DNA from: Aselliscus stoliczkanus
Taxonomy: Eukaryota > Chordata > Mammalia > Chiroptera > Hipposideridae
Assembly: GCA_033961575.1 (NCBI GenBank)
Contig: CM066728.1
Coordinates: forward strand, 113,001,852-113,065,851
Direction: 5' to 3'
Length of the DNA: 64,000 nucleotides
Shown: one piece after another, positions 12,090 to 22,200 of the stretch
How the letters are laid out: each line of letters begins with the position of its first letter
Position numbering within the stretch: position 1 is the stretch's first letter
Made by a program: the position numbers and the translations under genes
Notes under the pieces: generated by a model
Told to the model about the DNA's origin: nothing
Database searches by the model: none
What the model saw: only the letters and a program-made list of their open reading frames with translations

Positions 12090-15000
12090 AAATAACACGC
12101 CAATGTTGCACACCACGACAAAGGGACTTATCAGGCAAGAGGAAGCCCCTTCCTCTGGGCCAACACAGCAGCGGGCAAGCACACACAGCACATTTACTGC
12201 AAGACGGCAGCAGCCAGGACTCCCTGGTCTCAGAGTGGCTGCCCCAAGCAGACGGAGGACAGGGGAAAGGGGTATGGACCTCGAGTGTCCCCACAGCATG
12301 CTGGCTCGATCCTGCCCGTCGGTCTGCCCATGCACTGCCCCTGAGCTCCCGGGGGTTCCTAGGCGTGATACCCAACACCTTCTGCAACCCCCCTTCCCCC
12401 TCAGGGGACACCCCAAGACCAACCCCACTTGGGAGCAATCCCAGGACACAGGCTGCTATCGGGCAGCAGTTCCCAAAAGCCCATTTGAATCAAAGGGCTC
12501 CGCGGTCCTGGAAACCAACACAATAACGATTCTACTACAAATAGGGGCCTTTTGTGAAAAAAGTGCAACTTACGTGAGATTTGACTTCCACATCATACAC
12601 CAGACTGTCCCACAGCCCGTGGAATTCAGCTGTGAGAAAAAAACAAAAACCTAACTTAAGAAAAGCATTACATCTACCGGCTAGATATGTCCTGAGCCAC
12701 CAATGCACGCTCCACTGCTCTACAAGAGGCATGCTAAGATTCTGGTTACAAGGAAGTTACATTTTAAAAATTTTTCTTAAAGTTAAAGATGCAAAACTAT
12801 CACAAGTTACATAGTACTTGTGACAGATAATTAACTGGGGAAGAATAACTCTTTGTCATGTTATTATGCACAACTGTCTTCTCTGGACCTGCATTGTGAC
12901 ACAGCCCAGGTCCTGAACCCACCACTCTCCCCACAAGCCAACGCTTGGGCGAGGTAGGGCGCCAAGGCTAGTCTAGCCGTTAGGACATCTGGCATAAAAC
13001 CTGATGACTCAATTAGCCCCAGGACTCTGCCTGTGAGAACCCATGGCCAGGTCCCTGGGGAGGCACCAAGAAGAAGGTGGGAGGAAGGACTGGTCCCGCA
13101 GGACAACCAATTGGGTAGCAACGAGCAGGGTCACATTCTCCCTCTGAGAAGGGCTGTCCAAAGGAAATCCTCTCTTCCTCTTTTGGGATATGCTTTCCAT
13201 TTCATGAGAGATAAAGTGCCCTAAAATCCTACAAAACAAACAGACGTTTCCTTGGCTAACCCACTTGGCCAGCCTCAGTGTGCCATGCCCTGACCTCATG
13301 GATTCAGCACACTGCACCTATGGTCGCTACACAGTACCTGTGGGCAGAAGCCAATGATTTGCCGCGGTTATACTTTCTGTCTCTTCCTCCAGGTTCTCAC
13401 TGCTGGGGCCATCTTCATTTAGCTGGAAGGTGTGAAGGGCAATAGTGCACGAGCTCAAATCGATGGGCTGTGAGCAGGGGAAAGCAAATAAACGTGTACA
13501 CGTGGAAAATAACTCGCTTTTAATTCTAGCTATAAAAACTACGTGTCGAAGTCCAAAAGTAAAATGTGCAGACTATTAAAAACCAGTCCTGGGGCCGGCC
13601 GAGTGGCGCCATGGTTAAGCTCTGGCTTGGGAAGCCAGCGGCCCGGGTTCGGGTCCCACATATGAGGGCCATGACATTGCCCTCAAAAAAAATAAAAATA
13701 AAAAAATAAAAACCAGTCCTTGATTAGGTAAAAGGCTGTGGCTATTTCAGATCTAGGATTAGCTCTTTCTAAAATGTGTATCCCTCCCGCCCCTGTTGGG
13801 GTCCTACATCTACTTGGAAAAACTTTATTGCTTTCATAATTACAAAAGTGAACACATGCTTATTAAAAACAATGCAAAAAATAGGGACCGCCGAGTGGCT
13901 CAGTTGGTTAAAAGCTGCTTAAGAGAGCGAGCTCTGAGCAACAGGGCCGCTGGTTCAATTCCCACATGGGCCAGTGACGCTGTGCCTGAGCTGAGCTGCC
14001 AGCAGGTGGCAGGATGGCTCAGCTGGTGTAACAACAAAATTGCCTGTTCGATGGTGGGCTATGCCCACCCACAACTAAGACTGAACTCGGCACCTTGAGC
14101 TGAGCTGCTGTCTGGATGGCTCAGTGGATAGAGCGTGCGCTCTTAACAAGGCTGCTCGTTCGACTCCTGCATGAGATGGTGGCTACACCCACCTGCAACT
14201 AAAGATTGAACTCAGCACCATGAGCTGAGCTGCCACCCGGATTGCTCAGTGGATAGGGCAATAAGAACAAGGCTGCTGGCTCAACTCCTGCATGAGATGG
14301 TGGCTGTGCCCACCTGCAACGAAGATTGAACACAGCACCTTGAGCTTAGAGAGGCCACGAGCGGCCGACAGACGGCCAGATAGGAACTGGTGCCCTTCAC
14401 AACGAAGACTGAGGAACAACTTCACTGGTCCCTTTCCCCAATTCCCTAACACTGTTCCCCTCCCCCAACTCCCAATTTAAAAAAAAATGCAAATATAGAA
14501 CAAAGAATGTAAGTTTCCTATATTCAACCTCACAGATGTTAGTCTCAAATGCACCCACACACATTTGACCAAAAGCTGATTCTACCACTCAGTTTTCTAA
14601 CTGTGCCTTTCCCACTTACTAGAGCTTAGAGACATTTTTACATCAGTAGATAGAAACCTCATTCTTTTTCATGGTTATTTCATCATACTTGGTGTGAATG
14701 TATCAGATTTGTTCAGACCATCTCTGATAGTTAAAATATTTATGTTAGGACAAGTTCCTGCAAAGCTGAAAACGATACAATATTTCATGGTTCGCCCTCC
14801 AGTTAGACTGTGCTAATCTGTCCTTCCACAAGAGCTGGAAAGCTCTCTGGTTCCCCTCTGAGAGCCAAAATCAAGCACCGAGTGGCCAACATCAAGCCTC
14901 GTGACATCATATCTCAGTGCGCATACACCTCTGAGAATGCCACCAATGTTCGTCCTAATGTCAGAATGGGGAGGGGCAGGTCCACTTTGCAGAAGCAAAG

Positions 15001-15893
15001 TCAGTGTCATGCCGAGTCCTCTCCACCGATTCCTTCTGCGACAGAAACCACGGGCACGGAGCCGCATCGCCCTGAAGCAGCTGTGGGCTATCTCTACAGC
15101 AGCAGCAGAGCGGCCCCACTCGGCCCCACGCCCACAAAGCACGGCTTAGCTCCCACGCACGAACTCTGCACGACGGTGGGTGAGGCAGTCCTGCTGGACT
15201 CGACGAAGCGCACGGAGAAGGCAAGCCCACCGCACGTCTGCTGTCCCCACGGCGCCACGGGCGCGCCACGTGCTGAGCGCGCGGGGCCGGCGCCGAGCGA
15301 ACGCGTGGGGGGAGGCGCGCGGTCTGCGCCGTGGGCCCCGGTCCCGCTCCGGCTCCCAGCGTGCGTCCCGCGGCGCGGCCCGAGGCTGACACGCGCCACG
15401 CCCGCTCGCAGCGCCTGGGTCCCGACCGCCCGCAAGCGGCGCGGCCGCACACGGGCACGGGGCCCGCGCGACGCGAGCGGCCGGCAGCAGGCCTCGTAGC
15501 CCGGCGCCGCTCGGCCCGGGGGTCGGGGCCTTACCTGTGGGTCCCTCGCTTTTAGTTCTGTGTCCACGATGGACACGGACCGCACATTTCTGGTCAGAAA
15601 AGGGTCATCGAACTCGGTCCACGTGTAATCGCCGAACACGACGTTGTGCCTGCTCAGCAGCTTTCGCACACTCAGCGCTATGTCCTCTCCCTTGGCCGTG
15701 CTGCGCGACACAGAACACGCGCGTCAGCGCCCAGCGGGGACAGGCGGCGGCCATCACCGCGGCGGGGGCCGGGCCCACACGGGACGCGCGGCGCCGCTCA
15801 CCTGCCGCCCCGCTGGTGCACCTCCACGTGCACCGTGGGCGCCTCGGCCACGCGGGGCAGCGCCTGCTTCAGGTCGCCGGCCGCCTGCTCCAT
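2274..15893 (-). CDS. TRIP13: TRIP13 / Pch2 AAA+ ATPase, 13 coding exons
   Basis: Hexameric AAA+ ATPase that, with the adaptor p31comet, remodels HORMA-domain proteins (MAD2, HORMAD1/2, REV7) in spindle-checkpoint silencing and meiosis; acts in nucleus and cytosol. CDS exons, 5' to 3': 15893-15802, 15700-15535, 13467-13338, 12629-12574, 11734-11644, 10403-10331, 9536-9473, 8726-8640, 8388-8282, 6506-6353, 4233-4121, 2782-2713, 2369-2274. All introns are GT-AG, phases agree at every junction, and the total is 1299 nt, 432 residues, the human length. Visible motifs: Walker A GPPGTGKT at 179-186 (K185), Walker B ending IDE at 251-253 (E253), and sensor-2 R386. The start has a good context (GCCATGG). 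The C-terminus reads KKLSSSP where I remember human KKLAAYI. The frame is intact, so the gene is probably functional. BRD9 is divergent across a 286-bp gap. Confidence 0.97.
2713..2782 (-). CDS. TRIP13: TRIP13 coding exon 12, sensor 2 (residues 378-401)
   Basis: Encodes [20 protein letters not shown] and ends YVQ. R386 of the GLSGR motif is the sensor-2 arginine in human numbering. Acceptor CGCAG, donor GTGAGT. Confidence 0.95.
3115..3252 (-). mobile_element. tRNA-derived SINE, short GTGGCTC-type
   Basis: On the minus strand it starts GGGGCCAGCCGAGTGGCTCA and ends in an A-rich tail (plus-strand T-run). Flanking repeats 'tccactgctt' lie just before 3111 and again near 3257, marking the target-site duplication. 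In TRIP13 intron 12. Confidence 0.85.
4121..4233 (-). CDS. TRIP13: TRIP13 coding exon 11 (residues 341-378)
   Basis: Encodes [20 protein letters not shown], then [17 protein letters not shown]. Acceptor CCCCAG, donor GTGCAA. Start of the helical lid domain. Confidence 0.95.
5681..5966. repeat. 34-bp minisatellite, about 8 copies
   Basis: Units begin TGAACTATGACCTCCAGTCA and continue with GGAGGAACTCCCCG. Unit starts at 5775, 5809 and 5843 fix the period at 34. Outer copies are more diverged. In TRIP13 intron 10. Confidence 0.92.
5988..6062 (+). repeat. MIR fragment
   Basis: Contains GGAAACCGAGGCCCAGAGAG followed by GGTCACTTGCC, the usual 3' part of MIR. Recognised from memory of the consensus. 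Confidence 0.55.
6353..6506 (-). CDS. TRIP13: TRIP13 coding exon 10 (residues 289-340)
   Basis: Encodes [17 protein letters not shown] and [20 protein letters not shown], ending LEELMK. Contains the sensor-1 region (TTSN). Donor GTGCCA. Confidence 0.97.
7838..7985. repeat. Pyrimidine-rich tract in TRIP13 intron 9
   Basis: About 150 bases of almost pure C/T on the plus strand (CCCTCTCTCTCTTTCCCCCTC and similar), i.e. purine-rich in the TRIP13 RNA. It could form triplex DNA in principle. Confidence 0.75.
7993..8018. repeat. (CG)n(CA)n microsatellite
   Basis: Alternating CACGCGCGCGCGCGCACACA, a pure purine-pyrimidine alternation of the Z-DNA-prone type, directly after the pyrimidine tract. Confidence 0.85.
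8282..8388 (-). CDS. TRIP13: TRIP13 coding exon 9 (residues 254-289)
   Basis: Encodes [19 protein letters not shown] and [13 protein letters not shown]. Acceptor CCCACAG, donor GTAATA. Arg 289 is split AG|G. Only visible by reading the minus strand directly. Confidence 0.96.
8640..8726 (-). CDS. TRIP13: TRIP13 coding exon 8, Walker B (residues 225-253)
   Basis: Encodes [20 protein letters not shown] and ends VFVLIDE, with the catalytic glutamate E253 as last codon. Acceptor TTCCAG, donor GTAGGT. Confidence 0.97.
9150..9256 (+). repeat. MIR fragment
   Basis: CTCAGTTCACAGATGGGGGG, then GAGGTTCAGAGCCTGAGAGG and CAGCCCAGGTCAGAACTCGG follow the MIR 3' consensus order. In TRIP13 intron 7. Confidence 0.6.
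9473..9536 (-). CDS. TRIP13: TRIP13 coding exon 7 (residues 203-224)
   Basis: Encodes [19 protein letters not shown] and SE, identical to human as remembered. Acceptor CCTAG, donor GTAAGT. Confidence 0.96.
10331..10403 (-). CDS. TRIP13: TRIP13 coding exon 6, Walker A (residues 179-203)
   Basis: Encodes [20 protein letters not shown], carrying the ATP-binding lysine 185. The last Arg codon is split (AG|G) into exon 7. Confidence 0.97.
11644..11734 (-). CDS. TRIP13: TRIP13 coding exon 5 (residues 149-179)
   Basis: Encodes [16 protein letters not shown] and ends WNRVVLLHG, with the first Walker A glycine codon split across the intron. Donor GTAACA. Confidence 0.96.
11957..12096 (+). mobile_element. 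Young tRNA-derived monomer SINE
   Basis: Starts GGCCGGCCGAGTGGCGTGGT with polymerase III A and B box-like blocks (B box GGTTCGG), ends CACTGCCCTC plus a long poly(A). A perfect 12-base duplication ACGCCAATGTTG flanks it at 11945-11956 and 12097-12108, so the insertion is recent. In TRIP13 intron 4. Confidence 0.93.
12574..12629 (-). CDS. TRIP13: TRIP13 coding exon 4 (residues 130-148)
   Basis: 56-base exon encoding [19 protein letters not shown], almost identical to human. Acceptor CTCACAG, donor GTAAGT-like. Confidence 0.96.
13338..13467 (-). CDS. TRIP13: TRIP13 coding exon 3 (residues 87-130)
   Basis: Encodes [20 protein letters not shown] and ends in ANHWLLPT. Acceptor CTCACAG, donor GTACTG (weak but GT). 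Ends in phase 1. The exon is shorter than the reporting limit for open frames, so it is easily missed. Confidence 0.94.
13591..13706 (+). mobile_element. Young tRNA-derived monomer SINE
   Basis: Same family as the copy near 12.0 kb (GGGGCCGGCCGAGTGGCG... CCCTC plus A-rich tail). Flanked by direct repeats TAAAAACCAGTCCT. In TRIP13 intron 2. Confidence 0.93.
13884..14486 (+). mobile_element. Long composite SINE with tandem tRNA-like heads
   Basis: About 600 bases. A first tRNA-like head (CCGAGTGGCTCAGTTGGTTA) is followed by repeated tRNA-like units (GGATGGCTCAGTGGATAGAG near 14113, a diverged copy near 14239), each ending in ...TTGAGCTGAGCTGCC. It closes with a CCCAATTCCC... A-rich tail shared with the other long SINEs of the window. 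Direct repeats 'aatgcaaa-atag' flank it. In TRIP13 intron 2. Confidence 0.85.
15535..15700 (-). CDS. TRIP13: TRIP13 coding exon 2 (residues 31-86)
   Basis: Encodes [16 protein letters not shown] and [15 protein letters not shown]. Acceptor CAG after a T-rich stretch, donor GTAAGG, ends in phase 0. It lies inside the CpG island of the shared promoter. Confidence 0.96.
15802..15893 (-). CDS. TRIP13: TRIP13 coding exon 1 (residues 1-31)
   Basis: Starts [17 protein letters not shown], like human [13 protein letters not shown]. The donor is GTGAGC. Residue 31 (Ser) is split across the intron. This N-terminal part contacts HORMA substrates and the adaptor in the family. Confidence 0.95.
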
Positions 15894-16179
15894 GGCGCCC
15901 CGGGGACCCCCGCCTCGCGCCGCGCTCGGCGCCCCCCGCAGCCCCCCGAGCCCCCGGGCCCCGCCGGCGCCGCCCGTGCTCGGAGCCGCCCGCGCTCGGA
16001 GCCGCGCCCCCTGACCCGGAAGCGCTCGGCCGGCCGGCGGGGCCACTTCCGGGCGCGGCGCCTGCTTCCGGCGCGGGCACTTCCGGCGCGGCCTGGCTTG
16101 CTCCGCGGGGCCAGCGGGCGGCCAGCGGGGCGACGGGCTGTGGTGCCGCGTTCCCCCGGCCCCGCGCCCCGCCGCCGCC
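15894..16179. promoter_or_regulatory. Bidirectional TRIP13/BRD9 promoter with four ETS-type sites
   Basis: The two start codons (15893 minus, 16180 plus) are only 286 bases apart and no TATA box is visible. Four CCGGAAG-core motifs of the ETS/GABP type lie mid-way: 16016-16022 (CCGGAAG on plus), and ACTTCCGG or CTTCCGG forms at 16045-16052, 16065-16071 and 16079-16086. This arrangement is typical of bidirectional housekeeping promoters. Confidence 0.8.
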
Positions 16180-16231
16180 ATGGGCAAGAAGCACAAGAAG
16201 CACAAGGCCGAGTGGCGCTCGTCCTACGAGG
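16180..16231 (+). CDS. BRD9: BRD9 coding exon 1 (residues 1-18)
   Basis: Encodes MGKKHKKHKAEWRSSYE, identical to human as remembered. Donor GTGAGG after the first base of Asp 18. Confidence 0.97.
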
Positions 16232-19200
16232 GTGAGGCGGCGGGGCTCCGGGCCGCGTCCTGGGAGCAGCCGCGTCACAGCCCCGCGGGGCCCCCCACTG
16301 CCCCGCGCTGAGCCCCCCCGGGGTCTCTCTCTGCCCCGCGCTGAGCCCCCCCGGGGCCCCCCCTCTGCCCCGCGCTGAGCCCCCCCGGGGCCCCCACTCT
16401 GCCCCGCGCTGAGCCCCCCCGGGGCCCCCCCCTGCCCTGCGCTGAGCCCCCGGGGCCCTCCCTCTGCCCCGCGCTGAGCCCCCCCGGGGCCCCCACTCTG
16501 CCCCGCGCTGAGCCCCCCCGGGGCCCCCCCCTGCCCCGCGCTGAGCCCCCGGGGCCCCCCTCTGCCCCGCGCTGAGCCCCCGGGGCCCCCACTCTGCCCC
16601 GCGCTGGGCCCCCGGCGCCCCCCCCTGCCCCGCGCTGAGCCCCCCCGGGGCCCCCTCTGCCCTGCGCTGAGCCCCCGGGGCCCCCCCTCTGCCCCGCGCT
16701 GAGCCCCCGGGGCCCCCCTCTGCCCTGCGCTGAGCCCCCCGGGGCCCCCCCCCTGCCCCGCGCAGAGCCCCCCCGGGGCCCCCCCTCGGCCCCGCGCTGA
16801 GCCCCCCCGCCCCCTCTCTGCCCCGCGCTGAGCCCCCGGGGCCCCCCTCTGCCCCGCGCTGAGCCCCCGCCCCCTCTCTGCCCTGCGCTGAGCCCCCGGG
16901 GCCCCCCTCTGCCCTGCGCTGAGCCCCCGGGGCCCCCTCTCTGCCCCGCGCTGAGCCCCCCGCCCCCTCTCTGCCCCGTGCTGAGCCCCCCCGCCCCTCT
17001 CTGCCCCGCGCAGAGCCCCCCCGGGGCCCCCCCTCTGCCCCGCGCTGAGCCCCCCCGGGGCCCCCCCTCGGCCCCGCGCTGAGCCCCCCGCCCCCTCTCT
17101 GCCCTGCGCTGAGCCCCCCCGGGGCCCCCCCTCTGCCCCGCGCTGAGCCCCCCCGGGGCCCCTCTCTGCCCCGCGCTGAGCCCCCCCCCCGGGGCCCCTC
17201 TCTGCCCTGCGCTGAGCACCCCACCCCCCGCCCCACAGATTACGCAGACAAGCCCCTGGAGAAGCCGCTGAAGCTTGTCCTCAAGGTGGGAGGAAGCGAA
17301 GTGACCGAGCTCTCGGGGTCAGGCCACGACTCCAGCTACTATGATGACCGCTCGGACCATGAGCGAGAGAGACACAAAGAAAAGAAGAAGAAAAAGAAGA
17401 AAAAGTCAGAGAAGGAGAAATATCTGGACGATGAGGAAAGGAGGAAGCGAAAGGTAGAGGAGGCTGGCGCCCCAAAAGCCGTGCGGCCTTAGGGAGCGGG
17501 ACGCTCTGTGTGGGGCAGACACAGACACAGAGGCCGGCACTGCAGCCCTGGCGCCCTGGGCACCGTGTTCCCCGGGCCCCTGGGCAGGGTCTCTGCAAGG
17601 GCGACAGTCCGCAGCGAGCAGAGGCGCTGCACAGGGTTTTCTCTCCGTAGAAACGGGAGGGCTGGGTAAAATCGCTTCGTTGCTTGCCCCTGCTTCCCAG
17701 GAAGAGAGGAAGCGGAAACGGGAAAAGGAGCACTGTGACACAGAGGGAGAGGCCGACGACTTCGATCCTGGGAAGAAGGTGGAGGTGGAGCCGCCGCCCG
17801 ATCGGCCTGTCCGAGCGTGCCGGACACAGCCAGGCAAGTGCTGGCGCTTTCGGAGACCTCGTGGGAGTGTGGGAGCTCGTCACGGTGAGGGCGAGCTCTG
17901 CACCGGGTCCTGTTGGGGAGAGACACGGGGAGGGAGGGAGGGAGGTTTCTGTCCAGGGCCTAACACGAAGTGCAGCTAGAGCCGAGGTTCTTGCGGTCAT
18001 CTTTGAACTTCTGGAGCAGGGCTTGTCCAGCTGCTGCTTCCAGCCTTTTCCTGTAAGCCCCCGAGCTGAGAAGCAAGTCATAGATGGAGGAGGCTGGTGC
18101 AGGGCTCAGGTCTGCAGCCCTCAGAAACCCAGGGAGCCGGGCTGGCTCCCCCAGAGGAGAGCTGCCGGAGCCCTCTAATCTCCAGGGAGTTTGCTCTTCG
18201 GGCACTTCTTTTCTTGCTGGGGGAGGTGTTGCCATCATAGGGGTGCTGTTTTCTGGCAGAGTCATTGCCATGGTGAACAGGTGGGACTCAGGGCTGCTGG
18301 CGTGTTGGGGAGCAGAGATGCTGAGGCGCAAACAGCAGCCCATGAATTGAACGTCTGCAAAGTCAGCACAGGCGCTGGTGATGGTTAGCTGGATCTGACT
18401 TGCCTGCTCGAGGTTGTACACCAGTTCTCCCCACGCCTCCCCAGTGTACCTGCAGAGCTAATGATCAGACGCGGCTTTCTCGGACCTACCTGGTCACTCT
18501 GAAGAGCATCACTGTTGGGGACCTACGGCTCCACCCCTGTTGCGATTTAGTCCTATACCGGCCGTTTCTCCCACGAGCCCTAGTTTCTCAGTGGAGAATA
18601 GCGTTCAGAAACCAAACTCTGGGCCCTGGGGGCGGCCCTCGGGCACAGAGCTAGGAAAGACCACTGTGTACATACAGCTCCTAGAGGGACCAGAGACGGA
18701 TGTCGGTATTTACCGTGTTTTCACATGTGGGCCCAGAGACGTAGCTAACACCGTCAGTGCTCACAGGAACCTCCAAGCAGTGGATATTTTTAGCCCCGTT
18801 TTACAGGTGACAGACAGGCATATCTAGAAGTTTAGGACTCCCAGGGTGAACTTCTGTGTCCAAAGCCTTCATTCTCGCCTTTATTCCTTGTCTGGAATGT
18901 ACCAGACCCAGTGATAGAGGTTGGAAATAGGTTGATGAGATAGCTCCGTGTTGTTGTTTTAGGGGATATTCGCACTCTCGAGTTTGGGGACTGATGTGTG
19001 GTACCTCTTCCCAACCCAGCTAAGCTTTGTGACAAGGGGGGCCCAGGTTGACTCTGCTTGATCTTTGTACCCAGTTCTTACTAAAATGCTGTGGAACTCG
19101 AAACAGATCGCGTGCACTGTGACATTGGAGCTCTCCAGTGAAGTCATATCAAATTCCTTTTACTCAGTTTTTTTTTTTTTTTTAACTTTTTAAATCATCA

Positions 19201-22200
19201 GCTGAAAATGAGAGCACGCCTATTCAGCAACTACTAGAGCATTTCCTCCGCCAGCTCCAGAGGTAAAGAGTGTTTCTGAAGAGCTTGTGCTTGGGGACAT
19301 TGGGGTGTCTTTCTCTCTGAGGTGCTCTTGCCCCCACCCCCATCGCCTGGGAAGCAGACACAGCACCTTCCTTGGTGACACAGGTCTGACAGGGTGGGCA
19401 AGCACCATGCAGGAGCAGAGTGGGGACTCCCGTCTGCTGAGTCAGCCTGGGGGTGTCAGTGGTGCTGTGATTGATGTAAATGTCGCAGCAGGAGCCACGA
19501 TGCTGGTTAGGGAACTTTTAGTGTGTCCAAAATACCTACCATATTTTAAGAGCATACATTTTGTTCTTTTTTAAGACCCAAACTTTGGTCAATTGTATCC
19601 GATTTTGTATTGTGAAGGATTTTGTATTGTTTAGAAATTTAGATTTTAGGGGCTTTCCAGTTTAAATACGATGTTTTTGTTCTCAGAAAAGATCCGCATG
19701 GATTTTTTGCTTTTCCTGTCACGGATGCAATTGCTCCTGGATACTCAATGATAATAAAACATCCAATGGATTTTGGCACGATGAAAGACAAAATCATAGC
19801 TAATGAATACAAGTCAGTCACGGAATTTAAGGTAAGTCCGTTCCAGTTCCTGAGATAATTGTTCGGAGGAGGCTCTGTGTTAGTTCATGTCCAGTAAACG
19901 TTTCATTTATCCCAGGCCATCTTCAGTTGCACATTTTCACGTTGTTTCTGTGTTTGAGTTGGTGTTTCACAAACAGCAGGAAGGACATGTGTTGGTTGTC
20001 ATTTTCTCTCTAGTTGGTCTAGAAGCTGGCCTGCATGTTACATGCTGTTAGAATTGCATTTCCTTTTTTGAGGGCAGTGTCACTGGCCCTCATTGGTGGG
20101 ACCCAAACCGGAGCCGCTGGCTTCCCAAGCTAGCGCTTAACCACTGTGCCGCTTGGCCAGCCCTCCTTTTTTTTTTTTTAAGTTACTGTGCTGGCATAAA
20201 TGGGACATGATGGGTCACACAGGCATGCGTCCTATTTGTCCTGGTTCCAGAATGGGTATTTTTAGGAATATAATTTTCCTAGTTCTTAGTTTTGTTGCAT
20301 ACTAACTGGGAGTTTGGGTTTTTAGAATAATAAATTCCTGCATCCCCTGAGTTCTTTGCTGGCAACGCTCTTCTTAGTACCTACCAGCTGTGAGAGGCAG
20401 AAATGCTGGTGGGCTTGAAACTCTGGGGGATGGAAAGGGGTGCTTGGCAATGTTGGCAGCGGTGTCGTGGAGGAGAACGATTAGATTTCTTTCCTAGGTC
20501 TTTTAGCTCTAGGAAAGCTGGGCTTTTCTGTACCTACTGGAGACGTTGTTGGCCTCTGAAATACCGTGCCAGGCTAAAAGGAGAGTAAGAGAAAAGGAAG
20601 GTTTCCACAGGAGGCTCGGGGGGCGCCCCAGAACGCAGGCGGTACCAGTAACCACACCTCAAGTTCTCTGCCTTCCCGACCTGGCCTCGCTGGTGACAGA
20701 GCCGAGGTGTGAGCAGTGTGCACCCCGTCTTGTCCTCAAGAGAGTGCTGTGAACCTGACACACTTGGGTCCTGGGATGGACGGGGGCTTCATGGCCTCAG
20801 TCTCAGCCCTGGAGACACGGGCACTGTCACCTGTCAGGCCCCCAGATGGCACATGCTACATCGGTGTGTGGCTTTAGCGGTCATTGTCCGTACTGACGTC
20901 TAGTTCACCTGTGACGGGTTTGTGCTAAATAACTTGGTGAGAGTGTTAAAATACCAGTGTTGCGAATAATTTTAATATAGACTGTTATTCAATAAGATTG
21001 TCTTTATTTTAGGGGGAAGTGTTTTTCTTCTGGTCCTAGAGTAACTATCTGTAGACAAAATTTTAAGTCGCGTGGAAAAATCCAGAGATAGAGGACGTGA
21101 CTGCCCGCCTCTCAGTTCATCCCTGGACTTTTCCTTAACCCGTTGTCATCCTTTGATCCTAGTTATGTCCCAGCTCCTCCAGAAGAGAGGGGCCGGGGCG
21201 GCAGACAGGAGGAAGCACGGGGCCGGCCTCTTCCTCTCATGAAGTGGGCGTGCCATGCTCACTGAGAAGTTACAGACCTGGTTCCATGCAACTTAAGACC
21301 AGTGAACAATTAGGAAAATTTCTCTTGAGTTTTAAAGTTACCTTTTTAATCAAAGAGCCAAATTTCATTGTTTTCCATTCAATTTCAGGCTCTTCCTTTT
21401 GGCCTCCCTGCCGTCTGCATGATGGCTCAAAGCTGATGGGTGGTTTTCTTTTTTTCAGGCAGATTTCAAACTGATGTGTGATAACGCAATGACGTACAAC
21501 AGACCAGACACCGTGTACTACAAGCTAGCTAAGAAGATCCTTCACGCAGGCTTTAAGATGATGAGCAAAGTAAGAGACCCACTGAGAGCGAGCAGCCACA
21601 GAAACGAGAGTTCTCCTGCTCTTCGTGGTTTATGCCTAAACAGAAACTCCCTCCCAGTGAATGACATGCTTCCATCCATCCGCCACTGGCCACGGTGGGG
21701 ACCCCTGTGCTCTAGGGTAGATGCCCAGGCTGCCTCTCCACGTCCCTCTCCTCCAGGCACCCCCCCTGCTCCCGCGCCTGCCCCAGTTCTGACGTCTCCT
21801 TTAGGGTTGGTGCAAAGTCCCGGATCTGTTGGCCTCCAGCTGGGTGTGTGTCTCACTGGATTGCAGCCAGCCTTTGGGGTTTGTTTTGCGTGGCTGCCTC
21901 CTGGGCCCAGCCAGGCCCTTCTGCCACCCTGAGTGGCTTCCCAGGTCTCTCGAGCCAGGCTGCACGTGCCCCCTGTCTAGGACCCGTGCCCGCTGAGCCC
22001 GTAGGTGAGGTGCGGCCCGGCCCTCTGGCCTGCTCCCCTCTGCCGGCTCCGAGCGCTCGCCAGCCAGGTGGCCGCACCCTTCTGTGCTGACCCCGCGGCC
22101 ACATCCCGCTGCACCGCATGGGAGGTTAGTGGTTAGGACAGGTGAGGCTGTGGCCACCCCATCCATCCCATCGTCATGGCGCCTTGCCGTGAGGGAGAGG

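Larger units (their letters stand above)
15230..16300. promoter_or_regulatory. CpG island spanning the TRIP13/BRD9 start region
   Basis: Very GC-rich with dense CpG dinucleotides, covering TRIP13 exons 1-2 and BRD9 exon 1. It is the shared regulatory region of the two divergent genes. CpG-dense sequence stops as the C-rich but CpG-poorer repeat of BRD9 intron 1 begins. Confidence 0.8.

Noticed and set aside
12047..12160. Poly-lysine N-terminus of an open frame on plus
   Set aside because: It is the translated poly(A) tail of a SINE.
15869..17236. 455-codon Gly/Arg-rich open frame on minus, and a 314-codon partner in another frame
   Set aside because: Both are translations of the C-rich minisatellite in BRD9 intron 1 plus GC-rich promoter sequence. 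Repetition and lack of stops come from base composition.
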